A stretch of DNA of 59,153 nt from Muribaculaceae bacterium (GTDB lineage Bacteria; Bacteroidota; Bacteroidia; Bacteroidales; Muribaculaceae), in the NCBI GenBank assembly GCA_017505535.1, contig JAFVPD010000028.1:1-59153 (forward strand), read 5' to 3'. Below the pieces are notes generated by a model, which did not search any database, was not told the origin of the DNA, and saw only the letters and a program-made list of their open reading frames with translations. Each line of letters opens with the position of its first letter. The first letter of the stretch is position 1. The position numbers were made by a program, and so were the translations under genes. Shown piece by piece: positions 35,272-44,170 of this stretch.

Positions 35272-35547
35272 ATGCACTTGAATTCTGAAGAAAAAGTAGA
35301 AATCTTTGAGAAATACGGTAAGGGCAAGACTGATACTGGCTCACCTGAAGCTCAGATAGCATTATTCTCAGTCCGTATTGCTCATTTGACTGAACACCTC
35401 AAGTCAAATCACAAAGATTATACAACAGCGCGAGCTCTTAAAGCACTTGTAGGAAAGCGTCGTAGCCTTCTTGACTACCTCAAGAAAAAAGACATCACAC
35501 GCTACCGTGCAATCATCGCTCAAAAGGAGCTTGGTATCAGAAAGTAA
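35272..35547 (+). CDS. rpsO: 30S ribosomal protein S15
   Basis: Binds 16S rRNA in the platform of the small subunit and often represses its own mRNA. The 91-residue protein has the S15 signature DTGSPEAQIALFSVRIAHLT and LVGKRRSLLDYLKKKD, at normal length. It has its own promoter and terminator and stands alone, as is common for rpsO. Confidence 0.97.
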   Translation: MHLNSEEKVEIFEKYGKGKTDTGSPEAQIALFSVRIAHLTEHLKSNHKDYTTARALKALVGKRRSLLDYLKKKDITRYRAIIAQKELGIRK

Positions 35548-35576
35548 GCTCAGCGCTCTACTTGAAGATTACACAA

Positions 35577-35616
35577 AACGAGTCGATTTCCAAGAAATTG
35601 ACTCGTTTTTTATTGT
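35577..35616 (+). terminator. terminator of rpsO
   Basis: Stem AACGAGTC.ATT with AAT.GACTCGTT around the loop TCCAAG, followed by six T. It lies about 30 bp after the rpsO stop. Confidence 0.85.
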
Positions 35617-35674
35617 GTTTATAATTTGTTTATATTATAATTGTGTTCAATTCTTGATATAACACATTTTTTCT

Positions 35675-35682
35675 TAACTTTG
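35675..35682 (+). promoter_or_regulatory. -7 box of dnaB
   Basis: TAACTTTG on the plus strand, 93 bp before the dnaB ATG, leaving a fairly long AT-rich leader. Confidence 0.6.
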
Positions 35683-35774
35683 CATCATCAATACATTTCA
35701 ATTTTTATCGGATAGAAATAATTATCAATCTTAACTAACATTATTAATCGTAACAAGAAAACACAACACCCAAC

Positions 35775-37301
35775 ATGGCAGACAACAACAGCAATCGTCG
35801 CACAAAACCTCAACATCAACCCCTCTACGACAACGGAGGCAGAATGCAACCTCGCGACAACGACCTTGAAGAAGCAGTACTTGGCGCTTTAATGCTCGAG
35901 CGCGATGCATACTCTAAAGTATGCGACATATTGCGCCCCGAGAGTTTTTACGAGCCAAGCAACAAAAAAATATACGAAGCCATACAACACCTTGGAGCGG
36001 CACAGCGTCCAATCGACATGCTCACCGTTACCGAGCAACTACGCCTCGACAACACACTCGAAGAGGTGGGTGGTCCTTTATTCATCTCCGAGCTCACATC
36101 AAGAGTTGCTTCAGGTGCTCACATTGAATTTCACGCACGCATCATTGCTCAAAAATTTCTTGCGCGAGAGCTCATCTCATTTGCGAGCCTCATCGAGTCT
36201 AAAGCATTTGACGAAAGCAACGACGTCGACGACCTTTTACAAGAAGCCGAAGGAAAACTCTTTGAGATTTCACAACGTAACGTAAAAAAAGACGTAACAC
36301 AAATCGACCCCGTTATCGGGCAAGCAATTACTCAAATTCAAGCTGCAGCCAATCGCGAGTCAGGACTAAGCGGTCTGGAATCGGGATTTCACGACCTCGA
36401 CAAGCTCACATCGGGCTGGCAAAACTCCGACCTCATCATCATCGCTGCCCGTCCGGCAATGGGTAAAACAGCATTCGTGCTATCAATGGCCAAGAACATG
36501 GCTGTAACCTATAACATTCCTGTTGCGATTTTCTCGCTTGAAATGTCCAATCTACAACTCGTAAACCGCCTAATCAGCTCCACCTGTGAGATTGAAGGCG
36601 AAAAAATCAAAAGCGGAAAATTGACCCCCACTGAGTGGGATCAATTAATGTCACGAGTAAAAACACTTTACAGCGCACCACTATTCATTGACGACACGCC
36701 ATCTCTTTCAATATTTGAGTTGCGCACCAAAGCACGCCGACTTGTCAAAGAGCATAACGTTAAATTTATCATCATCGACTATTTGCAGCTAATGAATGCT
36801 TCAGGCATGAAATTTGGTAGCCGCGAACAAGAAGTGAGTATGATTTCTCGAAGCCTTAAGCAATTGGCAAAAGAACTTGAAATTCCAATCGTTGCATTGT
36901 CACAGCTCAATCGTAGCGTAGAATCACGCACCGACGGCAAACGCCCACAACTATCCGACCTTCGTGAAAGTGGGGCCATCGAGCAAGATGCCGACATCGT
37001 ATGTTTCATTCACCGTCCTGAATATTACCTACGTTCCGATACCGATGCAAATGGCAACGACATCAGAGGTCTCGCCGAATTCATCGTTGCAAAGCATCGT
37101 AGTGGTTCGGTTGACGACGTCAAAATGAGATTCCGTGCCAAGTTTGCACGTTTCGAGAATTGGGGCATTCTTCAAGAAGAACCGACCCAGGCTACTGTTG
37201 GTTCTCGATTAAACACTATGGGAAACGAGTTAGGCAATGTCACTCTCTCGGGAGGTAATGCCGACTTCCTTTCTCAAGACCCCGAACCAGCCCCATTCTA
37301 A
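35775..37301 (+). CDS. dnaB: replicative DNA helicase DnaB
   Basis: Hexameric helicase that unwinds DNA at the replication fork. The 508-residue protein has a hydrophilic N-terminal tail, the DnaB N-domain (LEEAVLGALMLERDAY to about 150), and the RecA-like motor with Walker A ARPAMGKTAF (about 225-233). Walker B lies at FIIIDYLQLM, followed by ALSQLNRSVESR and LRESGAIEQDADIV. No intein interrupts it. The C-terminal tail of about 40 residues is poorly conserved. Confidence 0.97.
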   Translation: MADNNSNRRTKPQHQPLYDNGGRMQPRDNDLEEAVLGALMLERDAYSKVCDILRPESFYEPSNKKIYEAIQHLGAAQRPIDMLTVTEQLRLDNTLEEVGGPLFISELTSRVASGAHIEFHARIIAQKFLARELISFASLIESKAFDESNDVDDLLQEAEGKLFEISQRNVKKDVTQIDPVIGQAITQIQAAANRESGLSGLESGFHDLDKLTSGWQNSDLIIIAARPAMGKTAFVLSMAKNMAVTYNIPVAIFSLEMSNLQLVNRLISSTCEIEGEKIKSGKLTPTEWDQLMSRVKTLYSAPLFIDDTPSLSIFELRTKARRLVKEHNVKFIIIDYLQLMNASGMKFGSREQEVSMISRSLKQLAKELEIPIVALSQLNRSVESRTDGKRPQLSDLRESGAIEQDADIVCFIHRPEYYLRSDTDANGNDIRGLAEFIVAKHRSGSVDDVKMRFRAKFARFENWGILQEEPTQATVGSRLNTMGNELGNVTLSGGNADFLSQDPEPAPF

Positions 37302-37317
37302 CATCATAGGAAAATGG

Positions 37318-37358
37318 ACGAGGGCCAAGATGTCAATCACACCTTAGCCCTCGTTACT
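37318..37358. terminator. terminator between convergent dnaB and cpsB-like genes
   Basis: ACGAGGGC.AAG pairs with CTTAGCCCTCGT around a GATGTCAATCACAC loop. AT-rich sequence lies on both sides, so it can serve both genes. Confidence 0.75.
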
Positions 37359-37376
37359 ATTATATATGATGTAGCA

Positions 37377-38114
37377 TCAAAATGCTGTATCATTCAGCAA
37401 ATTCAATTTTGCCGAAATCTTTCGATATTCCGAAGTCTTAAGATATTCCGTAATTGAATCAACATGTGATTGCTTGTGAATGTCGGTACCCAAGAAATCA
37501 ACATACCCCTTATCAACCAAATATTTTGCTATTGCCTTTTCATCTTTGCCATAATAGCCCGATAGACTCAACAGATTTACTTGAAAAAGAGTACCGGCAC
37601 TATGTATTTCATCATAACGTTTACGTTTGCCGTGATAATAGAAATATCGCTCAGGGTGTGCCAAGATGGGTTTATAGCCCTTCACCTTCAAATCAAACAA
37701 AAACTGATCAAGGCCCCACGGCTCTTGTATAAATGAATTTTCAACTATGATATAGTTATTTGGCAATGTCTTTGCCTCACCCGAAAAAATCTGAGATTTG
37801 GAGAAATCATCAATACGATACTCAGCCGAACGATCTAAAAATATCTGATTACCACGACGGGTCAACTCTGCTTGCAATTCACCCAACGCCACATCAAGAT
37901 CGGCCTGCGAATTTTCAAATAAATCTTGCGTCACATGGGGTGAAGCAAATATGCGAGTTATACCCCATTGCTGCATCTGCTCAATAAAATCGGCCGACAA
38001 CGAAGCGCTCGACGACCCATCATCGACTCCGGGAACAAGATGGCAATGAATATCTGTCGCAAAACAAATTTTCGCTGATTCCTCCGTGTTTTTTTTCTTG
38101 AAAAAATTAAACAT
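37377..38114 (-). CDS. CpsB/YwqE-type PHP tyrosine phosphatase
   Basis: Metal-dependent protein tyrosine phosphatases of the PHP fold reset the tyrosine kinases that control capsule or exopolysaccharide export. The 245-residue protein shows DIHCHLVPGVDDGS (His23, His25, Asp31), FASPHVTQDLF, ILAHPERYFYYH and LGTDIHKQS, which together supply the metal site. The N-terminal KKKNTEE tail is short. No capsule genes are in view, so the partner kinase must lie elsewhere. Confidence 0.9.
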   Translation of the reverse strand: MFNFFKKKNTEESAKICFATDIHCHLVPGVDDGSSSASLSADFIEQMQQWGITRIFASPHVTQDLFENSQADLDVALGELQAELTRRGNQIFLDRSAEYRIDDFSKSQIFSGEAKTLPNNYIIVENSFIQEPWGLDQFLFDLKVKGYKPILAHPERYFYYHGKRKRYDEIHSAGTLFQVNLLSLSGYYGKDEKAIAKYLVDKGYVDFLGTDIHKQSHVDSITEYLKTSEYRKISAKLNLLNDTAF

Positions 38115-38140
38115 AAATCTCTTTTAAATGGTTTCTAATA

Positions 38141-38148
38141 CAAATTTA
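38141..38148 (-). promoter_or_regulatory. -7 box of the cpsB-like gene
   Basis: TAAATTTG on the minus strand, 27 bp upstream of the ATG at 38114. Confidence 0.6.
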
Positions 38149-38190
38149 ATCATTCCTAATCGAATAACGAAAAATAATAACAAAAAAATA

Positions 38191-38232
38191 ACGGAAAAAT
38201 TTCCGTAATTCAGATAAAAAACACTACATTTG
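38191..38232 (+). promoter_or_regulatory. oadA promoter with a 16-bp palindrome at the -33 position
   Basis: TACATTTG at 38225-38232 is the -7 box. ACGGAAAAATTTCCGT at 38191-38206 is an inverted repeat of 7-bp arms whose right arm covers the -33 region. That placement suits a repressor or activator site controlling the carboxyltransferase gene. Confidence 0.5.
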
Positions 38233-38314
38233 CGATATAAACCAAAAATCATACCTTTTAGGCTGATTTTTGCAACAAAAAACAATTTGATAAACCCTTT
38301 TTACTAATTTAGAT

Positions 38315-40444
38315 ATGGACAGAAAACTAAAAATCAGAGACCTAACTCTGCGCGACGGACAGCAATCATTATTTGCTACCCGCCTCAATCAAGCTAACAT
38401 TGACAAACTTCTTCCCCTCTATGAAAATGCAGGATTCTTTGCAATGGAGGTTTGGGGTGGTGCTGTACCCGACTCTGTAATGCGCTACCTTGACGAATCA
38501 CCTTGGAATCGCCTTCGCAGTGTGAGCCAAGCCATGAAAGGAAAATCTTTGCTTACTGCACTTTCTCGCGGTCGCAACCTTTTTGGATATGTCCCCTACC
38601 CCGACTCTGTTCTTGAAGGTTTCTACAAAGAAGCTATCAAAAACGGATTGAACGTTATGCGCATTTTTGATGCTCTCAACGACATTGACAACGTAAAAGA
38701 ATCTATCAAACTCATCAATAACCTTGGTGGAATACCCGACGGAGCCGTTTGTTACACCGTCGATCCTAAAGAAGAATCAGTTCCTGAAGAAAAAGTAGGA
38801 TTCTTCGCATCATTGTTTGGCAAAAAGAAAAAAACTGTTGCGCCCGAAAAAATCTTCACCGACGAATATTTTGTAGAGAAAGCAAAAACAATGGAAGCCC
38901 TTGGAGCTAAAATTATCACGCTCAAGGACATGGCCGGACTTGTCAACCCATCTCGCGCTGCAGCTATCATATCTAAGCTTAAAGCAGCCGTTAAAGTTCC
39001 CGTTGACTTCCACACCCATTGTACTCCCGGATATGGTCTTGCCTCTTCACTCATGGCAATGATTCACGGCGTTGACATTCTCGATACCAATATTTGGTAC
39101 TTTGGTGGTGGCTCTGCTGCTCCTGCGTTAGAACTCATTTATGTATTTGCTAAAAAACTCGGCATTGAAGTAGATGTTAACATGGAAGCAGTTGGTCAAA
39201 TTCGCAAAGAACTCAAAGGCGTGCGCCAACAACTCAGCGACTTCGACCTCGTTAAACAATTCCCCAAAGACTTTGATCCGCTCAACGATACACTCCCCGC
39301 TGAAATTGATGCTCTATTTGACAAAGCTATTGCAGCTGCTAAAGCCAATAAAGAAGACGCACTTCTTGATGCTTGTCATGCCATCGAAGACTACTTTGGC
39401 TTCCCCAAACCAAATCTTTTGGTTAAAGACGCCGAAGTTCCCGGAGGTATGTATTCCAACATGGTGGCTCAGCTCAAATCATTGCAAGCCGAAGATCTTC
39501 TTGACGATGCAATGCGCTTAATTCCAAAAGTGCGCCGTGATGCAGGTCTTGTACCATTGGTTACCCCCACAAGCCAAATCGTAGGTAGCCAGGCCGTTAG
39601 TGTCGCCCTCGACCGCAAAAAAGGAAATCCCGACTACTCTAACCCATCAAATCAATTCATCTCACTCATCAAGGGTGAATATGGTAAAACTCCCGTTCCC
39701 GTTGATCCCGCATTCCGCGAAAAAATCACCGGAAGCCCGGTTGAACGACCCTACGACGTTTCAAGCTACAAAAAACCCGAAAATCCTGTGCTTGAAGACT
39801 TGGGCGGAGTTAAACTTGCTTCAAACGACGAAGAATATCTATTGCTCGAACTTCTTCCAAGCGTTGCCAACGGTTTCTTGCGCCGTCGTCGCACCGAAGA
39901 ATACACTCCAACTGAAGCCGCTGCTAAAGAAGAAACAAAAGCAGCCGACAATAGCGCCGAAGCTCCAATCACCGGCGAAACACTCAAAGCACCAATGGGA
40001 GGTCGCGTAATCTCAGTAAAAGTGAAAGCCGGCGACAAAGTGAAAAAAGGTTCTGTGCTTCTCGTTTACGAAGCAATGAAGATGGAAAACGACGTTGTTG
40101 CCGACAAAGACGTCATCATCAAACGTGTTTTCGTTAAGCAAGACGATGTGGTTAACACCGACGACGTAATGATTGAATTTGGCGTTGAAGGCGAAGAAAC
40201 TGCAGCACAAGTCGATGACGCTCCAATTTCAAACAACGTGCTCACAGCACCAATGGGTGGACGCGTGATTTCAATCAACGTCAAACCCGGCGATAAAGTC
40301 GCAAAAGGCTCTGTGCTCCTCGTTTACGAAGCAATGAAGATGGAAAATGACGTTTTGGCAGAGAAAGACGCCGTCATCAAACGCATCTTCGTTAAACCCG
40401 ACGATGTGGTCAATGCCGACGCCCTTCTAATCGAATTTGAATAA
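38315..40444 (+). CDS. oadA: biotin-dependent carboxyltransferase (OadA/PycB type) with two tandem biotin domains
   Basis: Carboxyltransferase of the pyruvate carboxylase B / oxaloacetate decarboxylase alpha family, moving CO2 between biotin and pyruvate or oxaloacetate. The 709-residue protein has LRDGQQSLFATR near the start, Lys204 in TLKDMAGL (the carboxylated metal-site Lys), and metal ligands His233 and His235 in DFHTHCTPGYG. It then has the conserved-carboxylase region, an Ala/Glu-rich linker, and two biotinyl domains at about 551-623 and 637-709. Each has EAMKMEN (Lys589 and Lys675). Normal members have one biotin domain and about 600 residues. A Lys-rich insert (about 150-175, GFFASLFGKKKKTV) interrupts the barrel. 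The membrane or biotin carboxylase partners are not in view, so the exact reaction is open. Confidence 0.88.
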   Translation: MDRKLKIRDLTLRDGQQSLFATRLNQANIDKLLPLYENAGFFAMEVWGGAVPDSVMRYLDESPWNRLRSVSQAMKGKSLLTALSRGRNLFGYVPYPDSVLEGFYKEAIKNGLNVMRIFDALNDIDNVKESIKLINNLGGIPDGAVCYTVDPKEESVPEEKVGFFASLFGKKKKTVAPEKIFTDEYFVEKAKTMEALGAKIITLKDMAGLVNPSRAAAIISKLKAAVKVPVDFHTHCTPGYGLASSLMAMIHGVDILDTNIWYFGGGSAAPALELIYVFAKKLGIEVDVNMEAVGQIRKELKGVRQQLSDFDLVKQFPKDFDPLNDTLPAEIDALFDKAIAAAKANKEDALLDACHAIEDYFGFPKPNLLVKDAEVPGGMYSNMVAQLKSLQAEDLLDDAMRLIPKVRRDAGLVPLVTPTSQIVGSQAVSVALDRKKGNPDYSNPSNQFISLIKGEYGKTPVPVDPAFREKITGSPVERPYDVSSYKKPENPVLEDLGGVKLASNDEEYLLLELLPSVANGFLRRRRTEEYTPTEAAAKEETKAADNSAEAPITGETLKAPMGGRVISVKVKAGDKVKKGSVLLVYEAMKMENDVVADKDVIIKRVFVKQDDVVNTDDVMIEFGVEGEETAAQVDDAPISNNVLTAPMGGRVISINVKPGDKVAKGSVLLVYEAMKMENDVLAEKDAVIKRIFVKPDDVVNADALLIEFE

Positions 40445-40483
40445 AAACTTCGCCGAATGTTTTGTAAATCAAAGAAAAATGGC

Positions 40484-40491
40484 TAAATTTG
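40484..40491 (+). promoter_or_regulatory. -7 box of rpmE2
   Basis: TAAATTTG with TTTG at 40461-40464, about 19 bp upstream, the best -33/-7 pair in the window. The L31 ATG is at 40566. Confidence 0.7.
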
Positions 40492-40565
40492 CACGCCATT
40501 ACAAAAATAACGCCCTACCAGCGTAATTTTTAAAACTTTGATAAACAATAAAAAAAGATAAAACA

Positions 40566-40823
40566 ATGAAAAAAGACATCCATCCTTCTAATTATCGCGA
40601 AGTAGTATTCAAAGATATGTCTAACGATGAAATTTTCATTACCCGTTCAACTGTTGCCTCTAAGGAAACAATCGAAGTTGATGGCGTAACATATCCTCTC
40701 GTGAAACTTGAAATCACCAGCTCTTCTCACCCTTTCTTCACTGGTAAACAGAAACTCGTTGACACTGCTGGTCGCGTTGATAAGTTCATGAGCCGCTATG
40801 GCAACCGCATGAAAAAGAAATAA
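40566..40823 (+). CDS. rpmE2: 50S ribosomal protein L31 type B
   Basis: Large-subunit protein that bridges the two ribosomal subunits. The 85-residue protein has [17 protein letters not shown] and [23 protein letters not shown]. It lacks the CxxC zinc pair of type A L31, so it is the zinc-independent type B form. It has its own promoter and terminator. Confidence 0.96.
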   Translation: MKKDIHPSNYREVVFKDMSNDEIFITRSTVASKETIEVDGVTYPLVKLEITSSSHPFFTGKQKLVDTAGRVDKFMSRYGNRMKKK

Positions 40824-40844
40824 TTTTATTTTTCATATCTTCTA

Positions 40845-40877
40845 AAAATCCGGACACATTGTGTTCGGATTTTTTTA
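40845..40877 (+). terminator. terminator of rpmE2
   Basis: AAATCCG.ACAC pairs with GTGT.CGGATTT, followed by a seven-T run. Confidence 0.85.
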
Positions 40878-40951
40878 TCTTAATTTATACCATCTATCGG
40901 GCCATAGATTTATATTTTGATATTTTTTGCTGAAATAACAATAAATTTGCC

Positions 40952-40959
40952 TACCTTTG
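40952..40959 (+). promoter_or_regulatory. -7 box of nagA
   Basis: TACCTTTG on the plus strand, 45 bp before the nagA ATG. Confidence 0.65.
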
Positions 40960-41003
40960 TCTTTGAAGAATTGAATTAACAACTTATAAAACATAGATAA
41001 ATT

Positions 41004-42167
41004 ATGCTTACTCAAATTATCAACGCAAAGGTTCTCACTCCTCAAGGGTGGCTTGAAAATGGATCTGTACTCATCGAAGGTAATAAAATCGCCGACGTTA
41101 TTAACTGCTCTCGCCCTGTTGTTGGTGCTAAATTGGTTGACGCCAAAGGCATGGTGGTTGCTCCCGGTGGAGTTGAAATTCACGTTCATGGCGGTGGCGG
41201 CCGCGACTTCATGGAAGGCACCGAAGAAGCCTTTACTGTAGCCGTGAATGCCCACCTCAAACATGGAACAACAAGTATATTCCCAACGTTGTCATCTTCA
41301 ACCGTTCCCATGATTGAAGCGGCTGCTGAGGCTTGTACCAATCTAATGAAAGACCCCGAATCGCCCATCTTGGGACTTCACCTTGAAGGTCACTACTTCA
41401 ACTTGGCTATGGCCGGCGGACAAATGCCTGAAAACATCAAGAACCCCGACCCAAATGAATACATTCCTTTGATTGAAAAATGGCCTTGCATCAAACGTTG
41501 GGACGCAGCTCCTGAACTTCCCGGGGCCGACGAATTCGGAAAATTCATCTCATCAAAAGGAGTGCTTGCATCTATTGCTCACACTCAAGCAACCTATGAT
41601 GACGTTCATCGTGCTTGGGAATCGGGATACACCCACGCTACTCACTTCTACAATGCAATGACCGGAGTACACAAAAACCGCGAGTTTAAATCGGAAGGTA
41701 CAATCGAAAGCATTTACCTCCACAAGGATATGACCGTGGAAATGATTTGCGATGGCATACACGTCCCTCCCGTAATGCTTCGCATGATTTATAACATCAA
41801 GGGTGTTGAACGCACCTGCGCCATCACCGATGCTCTTGCTTGCGCTGCCAGCAGCAGTAATGTAGCATTTGACCCACGCGTAATCATTGAAGATGGTGTT
41901 TGCAAACTCGCCGACCGCTCTGCACTCGCTGGAAGTATTGCTACAATGGACCGATTGATTCGCACAATGGTACAAAAAGCCGATATTCCTCTTGACGATG
42001 CATTGCGCATGATTTCTGAGACACCTTCAAAAATCATGAAAGTATATGACCGCAAAGGTTCTTTGGAAAAAGGCAAAGATGCCGACATTATCATTCTTGA
42101 CGACGAACTAAACCTTCGCCAAGTGTGGCAAATGGGTAAAATCGTTGAAGGCACCGACAAACTTTAA
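41004..42167 (+). CDS. nagA: N-acetylglucosamine-6-phosphate deacetylase
   Basis: Removes acetate from GlcNAc-6-phosphate in amino-sugar use and wall recycling. The 387-residue protein has the amidohydrolase metal motif EIHVHGGGGRDFMEG (about 55-69), GLHLEGHYFN with the conserved Glu, ASIAHTQATYDD, THATHFYNAMTGVHKN, and the catalytic Asp in CAITDALA. A C-terminal composite sheet contains KGKDADIIILDDEL. No nagB or PTS genes are adjacent. Confidence 0.93.
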   Translation: MLTQIINAKVLTPQGWLENGSVLIEGNKIADVINCSRPVVGAKLVDAKGMVVAPGGVEIHVHGGGGRDFMEGTEEAFTVAVNAHLKHGTTSIFPTLSSSTVPMIEAAAEACTNLMKDPESPILGLHLEGHYFNLAMAGGQMPENIKNPDPNEYIPLIEKWPCIKRWDAAPELPGADEFGKFISSKGVLASIAHTQATYDDVHRAWESGYTHATHFYNAMTGVHKNREFKSEGTIESIYLHKDMTVEMICDGIHVPPVMLRMIYNIKGVERTCAITDALACAASSSNVAFDPRVIIEDGVCKLADRSALAGSIATMDRLIRTMVQKADIPLDDALRMISETPSKIMKVYDRKGSLEKGKDADIIILDDELNLRQVWQMGKIVEGTDKL

Positions 42168-42186
42168 CCATCACCATCATAATACT

Positions 42187-42219
42187 AAAAAAGGGCGCAA
42201 ATTATGCGCCCTTTTTTAG
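42187..42219. terminator. terminator between convergent nagA and zupT
   Basis: AAAAAAGGGCGCA pairs with TGCGCCCTTTTTT around AATTA. Both strands end in a T run, so it is bidirectional. Confidence 0.88.
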
Positions 42220-42239
42220 TATCTAATGGCTTAAAGCAT

Positions 42240-43043
42240 TTAGAACAATAATAGCGAAAAAGCCATAATTGCCATACCCACAATCACGCCTCCTATCGCA
42301 AAATGGTGATGGCCATATTCTTCGGCCCCGGGCAACAATTCATCAAACGAAATATAAACCATAATTCCGGCAACACCGGCCAACATATACGCCCCCATTT
42401 CGGCGGTCCAAAACGTCTGCAACAACAATAGACCTATCAATGCACCAATAGGCTCGGCAAGTCCTGTCAACGACGAATACAACAGTGCCTTTTTACGGCT
42501 TCCTGTAGCATGGTAAATCGGTACCGACACAGCAATTCCTTCCGGGATATTGTGAATGGCAATCGCAACCACAATGGGCAATGCCACGTCCATTCCATCA
42601 AGCGCAGCCACAAAAGTGGCCATACCCTCAGGAAAATTATGTATCCCAATTGCCAAAGCCAACATAAAACCGGTTCGTTGCAATTTTACATTATTTTTAG
42701 AGGCCATCTGAGCATGAAATTCGTGAGGGTTTTCATCTTCGGGAATAAAAAAATCTATCAGTGCAATCAATGCTATACCCGCAAAAAATGCCAACAGCAC
42801 ATATACCATTCCATCTTTACCGGGAAAAACAGCCGAAATTTTATCGATTGCATCGGGCATTAATTCCATAAATGAAACATACACCATCACTCCGGCCGAC
42901 AATCCAAGAGCAGCCGAAAGGAATCGCGTGTTTGTAGCTTTTGAGAAAAAAGCCATCAAGCTACCTATTCCGGTTGACAGCCCGGCAACCATCGTTAGTC
43001 CCAAAGCCATCAATATTGCGCTATACGTTAACTCAACTTCCAT
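42240..43043 (-). CDS. zupT: ZIP-family divalent metal transporter
   Basis: Inner-membrane importer of zinc and other divalent metals. The 267-residue protein has eight predicted helices and the two ZIP metal-site motifs: HNFPEGMATFVAAL in helix IV and HNIPEGIAVSVPIY in helix V. A His-containing loop (ENPHEFHAQMASK) joins helices III and IV. A GHHHF cluster precedes the last helix. The gene is divergent from the sigma operon. Confidence 0.93.
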   Translation of the reverse strand: MEVELTYSAILMALGLTMVAGLSTGIGSLMAFFSKATNTRFLSAALGLSAGVMVYVSFMELMPDAIDKISAVFPGKDGMVYVLLAFFAGIALIALIDFFIPEDENPHEFHAQMASKNNVKLQRTGFMLALAIGIHNFPEGMATFVAALDGMDVALPIVVAIAIHNIPEGIAVSVPIYHATGSRKKALLYSSLTGLAEPIGALIGLLLLQTFWTAEMGAYMLAGVAGIMVYISFDELLPGAEEYGHHHFAIGGVIVGMAIMAFSLLLF

Positions 43044-43075
43044 ACTTTTACAACAATTTAATTGCTATTATTGTG

Positions 43076-43083
43076 CAAAATTA
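43076..43083 (-). promoter_or_regulatory. -7 box of zupT
   Basis: TAATTTTG on the minus strand, 33 bp upstream of the ATG at 43043. On the plus strand the same gap carries TACTTTTA near 43097, a weaker box for the sigma gene. Confidence 0.55.
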
Positions 43084-43134
43084 AAAAACTTTCTCTACTT
43101 TTACACATTCATTTTATAAATACAACATTTACTA

Positions 43135-43695
43135 ATGACAAACGGCACTTTTAAAGACAATCCCGAGCTCATTGCCCGACTACGCGACGAGAATACTTGT
43201 CGCGAGGCTTTTGCCGAAGTCATTGCAACATATTCCGAACCTCTGTATTGGCAAATTCGTCGCATGGTGCAATCTCACGATGACGCCAACGACTTGTTGC
43301 AAAACACGTTCCTTAAAGCATGGCAATCAATCGACCTTTTTAGAGGAGAAGCAAAACTTTCTACTTGGCTTCACAAAATAGCAATCAATGAAAGCATTAC
43401 ATTTTTAGCAAAAGAGAGAAAACGTCTGAACATATCTATTGATGACGAAGAATCAATGCTAATAAACACTATCGAAGCCGATGAATATATCGATGGTGAT
43501 GAATTGAAGCTAAAACTACGTAAAGCTATTGCAACTCTCCCGGAGAAACAAAGACTCGTGTTCAATATGAAATATTTTGACGAAATGAAATATGAAGAAA
43601 TGTCAGAAATACTTGGCACTTCGGTAGGGGCTCTCAAAGCATCTTACCACATAGCCGTCAAAAAAATTGAACAATATTTCAGTGAAAACGATTAA
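43135..43695 (+). CDS. ECF-type RNA polymerase sigma factor
   Basis: Extracytoplasmic-function sigma factor. The 186-residue protein has region 2 (about 25-95) with DANDLLQNTFLKAWQSIDLFRG and LSTWLHKIAINESI. Region 4 (about 125-180) has LPEKQRLVFNMKYFDEMKYEEMSEIL and GTSVGALKASYHIAVKKI. It is followed by a membrane protein and a secreted protein in the same direction, the usual layout for a sigma factor with its membrane regulator. Confidence 0.93.
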   Translation: MTNGTFKDNPELIARLRDENTCREAFAEVIATYSEPLYWQIRRMVQSHDDANDLLQNTFLKAWQSIDLFRGEAKLSTWLHKIAINESITFLAKERKRLNISIDDEESMLINTIEADEYIDGDELKLKLRKAIATLPEKQRLVFNMKYFDEMKYEEMSEILGTSVGALKASYHIAVKKIEQYFSEND

Positions 43696-43739
43696 ACCTT
43701 TGACCATCGAAATAGTCACAATGCAAAAGCGTTATAATT

Positions 43740-44153
43740 ATGGATAAAGATAACGACATATTAGCAAAAATAAACGGCAAATCGGGAATGACTGTTCCTG
43801 ACGGATACTTCGCTGAGTTTGCAAAAAACATGGCAATGAATCTGCCTGAACGTGAAAGTCAAAACATTGCTCCGGCGCCTCGCTCTACATGGCAACAAGT
43901 GCGACCCTATGTATATCTCGCTGCTATGTTCATGGGCATTTGGTGCATGCTCAAAATGTTCACCCTCATGGGAACTCCCGACTCCGCAACGGGAATCGAC
44001 AACAACCCGACTCTCATCTCAGCTCTTAATGACGACTCTTTTGTTGAAGAGCTTTATGCCGATGAAAGCATTGATTCCTACAGCCTTCTTGAAGACTTGT
44101 ACAACGAAGGTTTTGAGGCGTCTGATTTTACTCAATCTGTATCCTATAAATAA
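43740..44153 (+). CDS. single-pass membrane protein, probable anti-sigma partner
   Basis: The 137-residue protein has a cytoplasmic N-terminal part with GMTVPDGYFAEFAKNMAMNLPE, a motif I recall in Bacteroidetes proteins encoded after ECF sigma factors. One membrane helix at about 61-80 (YVYLAAMFMGIWCMLKMFTL) is followed by an acidic outer part. It begins 44 bp after the sigma gene. It has no zinc-type HxxxCxxC anti-sigma motif, so control of the sigma factor is an inference from position and topology. Confidence 0.72.
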   Translation: MDKDNDILAKINGKSGMTVPDGYFAEFAKNMAMNLPERESQNIAPAPRSTWQQVRPYVYLAAMFMGIWCMLKMFTLMGTPDSATGIDNNPTLISALNDDSFVEELYADESIDSYSLLEDLYNEGFEASDFTQSVSYK

Positions 44154-44170
44154 CTCTAAATACTATCATT

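Noticed and set aside
39965..40444. Possible assembly duplication in the biotin domains
   Set aside because: The two copies differ at many positions in linker and flanks, so it is a real, if fairly recent, duplication rather than a simple assembly repeat.
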